From positions 1 to 5,719 of the forward strand of contig RKRX01000083.1 in the NCBI GenBank assembly GCA_007571185.1: 5,719 nt of DNA, given 5' to 3'. Source of the stretch: Oceanicaulis sp. Its GTDB lineage: Bacteria > Pseudomonadota > Alphaproteobacteria > Caulobacterales > Maricaulaceae. The position numbers and the translations under genes were made by a program. Positions 5,065 to 5,719 of the stretch are shown here, in pieces. Position 1 is the stretch's first letter; every line of letters begins with the position of its first letter. The notes beneath the pieces are model-generated. The model was not told the DNA's origin. It ran no database searches and saw only the letters and a program-made list of their open reading frames with translations.

Positions 5065-5719
5065 AGGATCAATGGCATCGCGTAACCCATCACCGATAAA
5101 GTTGAAACAAAACAAGGTGATCATCATGGTCAAGGCTGGGAAGATCAGCGTCCAGGGTGCGATCTCCATGTCGCGCGCACCGTTGGAGATCAGGTTGCCC
5201 AGCGAGGTTAATGGCTCCTGCACGCCCAGTCCCAGAAAGCTCAGAAAACTCTCCGCCAGAATCACCACCGGAATGGTCAGCGTCACATACACCACCACCG
5301 GGCCTAGTACATTGGGAACGATATGGCGACCGATGATGGACAGGTGCGACACGCCCGCCGCATGAGCGGCCTCAACGAATTCCATGCCTTTGAGCGCGAT
5401 GGTTTGACCGCGCACGATACGAGCCATGGTCAGCCATTCCACTGCGCCGATGGCTACAAAGATCAGGATGATATTCCGGCCGAACACCACCATCAAAATG
5501 ATCACGAAGAAGATGAAGGGCAATGAGTATAGGACATCCACGACCCGCATCATCAACTGGTCTACACGCCCGCCGGCAAATCCAGCCACTGCGCCCCAAA
5601 ACACCCCGATGATCAGGGAGACAAAAGTCGCCACCACGCCCACCATCAGGGACATGCGCAGACCCACCAGAACCCGAGCGAGCAGATCGCGCCCCTGCGC
5701 ATCGGTGCCGAAAATATGC
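5053..5719 (-). CDS. oppC: Oligopeptide ABC transporter permease OppC, C-terminal 221 residues
   Basis: The gene enters from the right edge, so its start, the first membrane helix and about a quarter of the protein are outside the window. The first visible residues are HIFGTDAQGRDLLARVL, the conserved segment just before the transmembrane domain of OppC/DppC proteins. Counting from that His, hydrophobic helices lie at about 23-46, 64-97 (two), 136-163 and 188-209. The cytoplasmic EAA loop that docks on the ATPase is EAAHAAGVSHLSIIGRHIVP at 116-135, with the key Glu, Gly and final I-P in place. The C-terminus NFIGDGLRDAIDPRDR is typical of the family. It would pair with OppB to form the inner-membrane channel fed by OppA. 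DppC or a related dipeptide permease cannot be fully told apart, but the neighbouring OppA-type binding protein favours OppC. Confidence 0.9.
   Translation of the reverse strand, partial: HIFGTDAQGRDLLARVLVGLRMSLMVGVVATFVSLIIGVFWGAVAGFAGGRVDQLMMRVVDVLYSLPFIFFVIILMVVFGRNIILIFVAIGAVEWLTMARIVRGQTIALKGMEFVEAAHAAGVSHLSIIGRHIVPNVLGPVVVYVTLTIPVVILAESFLSFLGLGVQEPLTSLGNLISNGARDMEIAPWTLIFPALTMMITLFCFNFIGDGLRDAIDPRDR

Overview
The window looks like a chromosomal segment of a Gram-negative proteobacterium, most likely an alphaproteobacterium, possibly of the Caulobacterales/Hyphomonadales type. The pointers are lipoprotein and Sec signal peptides, a Vibrio-type TonB2 energising module led by a DUF3450 gene, and two tRNA genes that both encode CCA. 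The lineage is an inference from gene content and style. A gammaproteobacterium is not excluded by sequence reading alone.

Left block (1-2358, all minus strand, tightly spaced): read in the direction of transcription, this is a DUF3450 periplasmic protein, then a long TtpC-type MotA/TolQ/ExbB protein with its own signal peptide and coiled coil, then the first 50 codons of a short ExbB that runs off the left edge. The gaps are 25 and 21 bp, which indicates one operon. In related genomes this order continues with ExbD, TonB and a TPR protein, so this is probably the front half of a machine that couples the inner-membrane proton gradient to outer-membrane TonB-dependent uptake.

Middle block (2359-3147): a 432-bp stretch without a protein gene (2359-2790) contains an AT-rich core with three adjacent inverted repeats. 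It is followed by tRNA-Gln(TTG) on the minus strand and a divergently oriented tRNA-Pro(CGG) on the plus strand, separated by 162 bp that probably hold both tRNA promoters.

Right block (3148-5719, minus strand): a peptide ABC importer. OppC, the inner-membrane permease, is cut by the right edge. It is followed after an unusually long 255-bp gap by OppA, the substrate-binding lipoprotein. Both blocks serve nutrient import, one energising outer-membrane receptors and the other moving peptides across the inner membrane, but nothing in the sequence links them functionally.

No mobile element, CRISPR array, toxin or defence system was seen. I found no clear evidence of a previously undescribed system. 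The parts most worth a second look are the cluster of three dyads upstream of the DUF3450 operon, the pairing of two secreted coiled-coil proteins in that operon, and the altered cysteine pattern of OppA.
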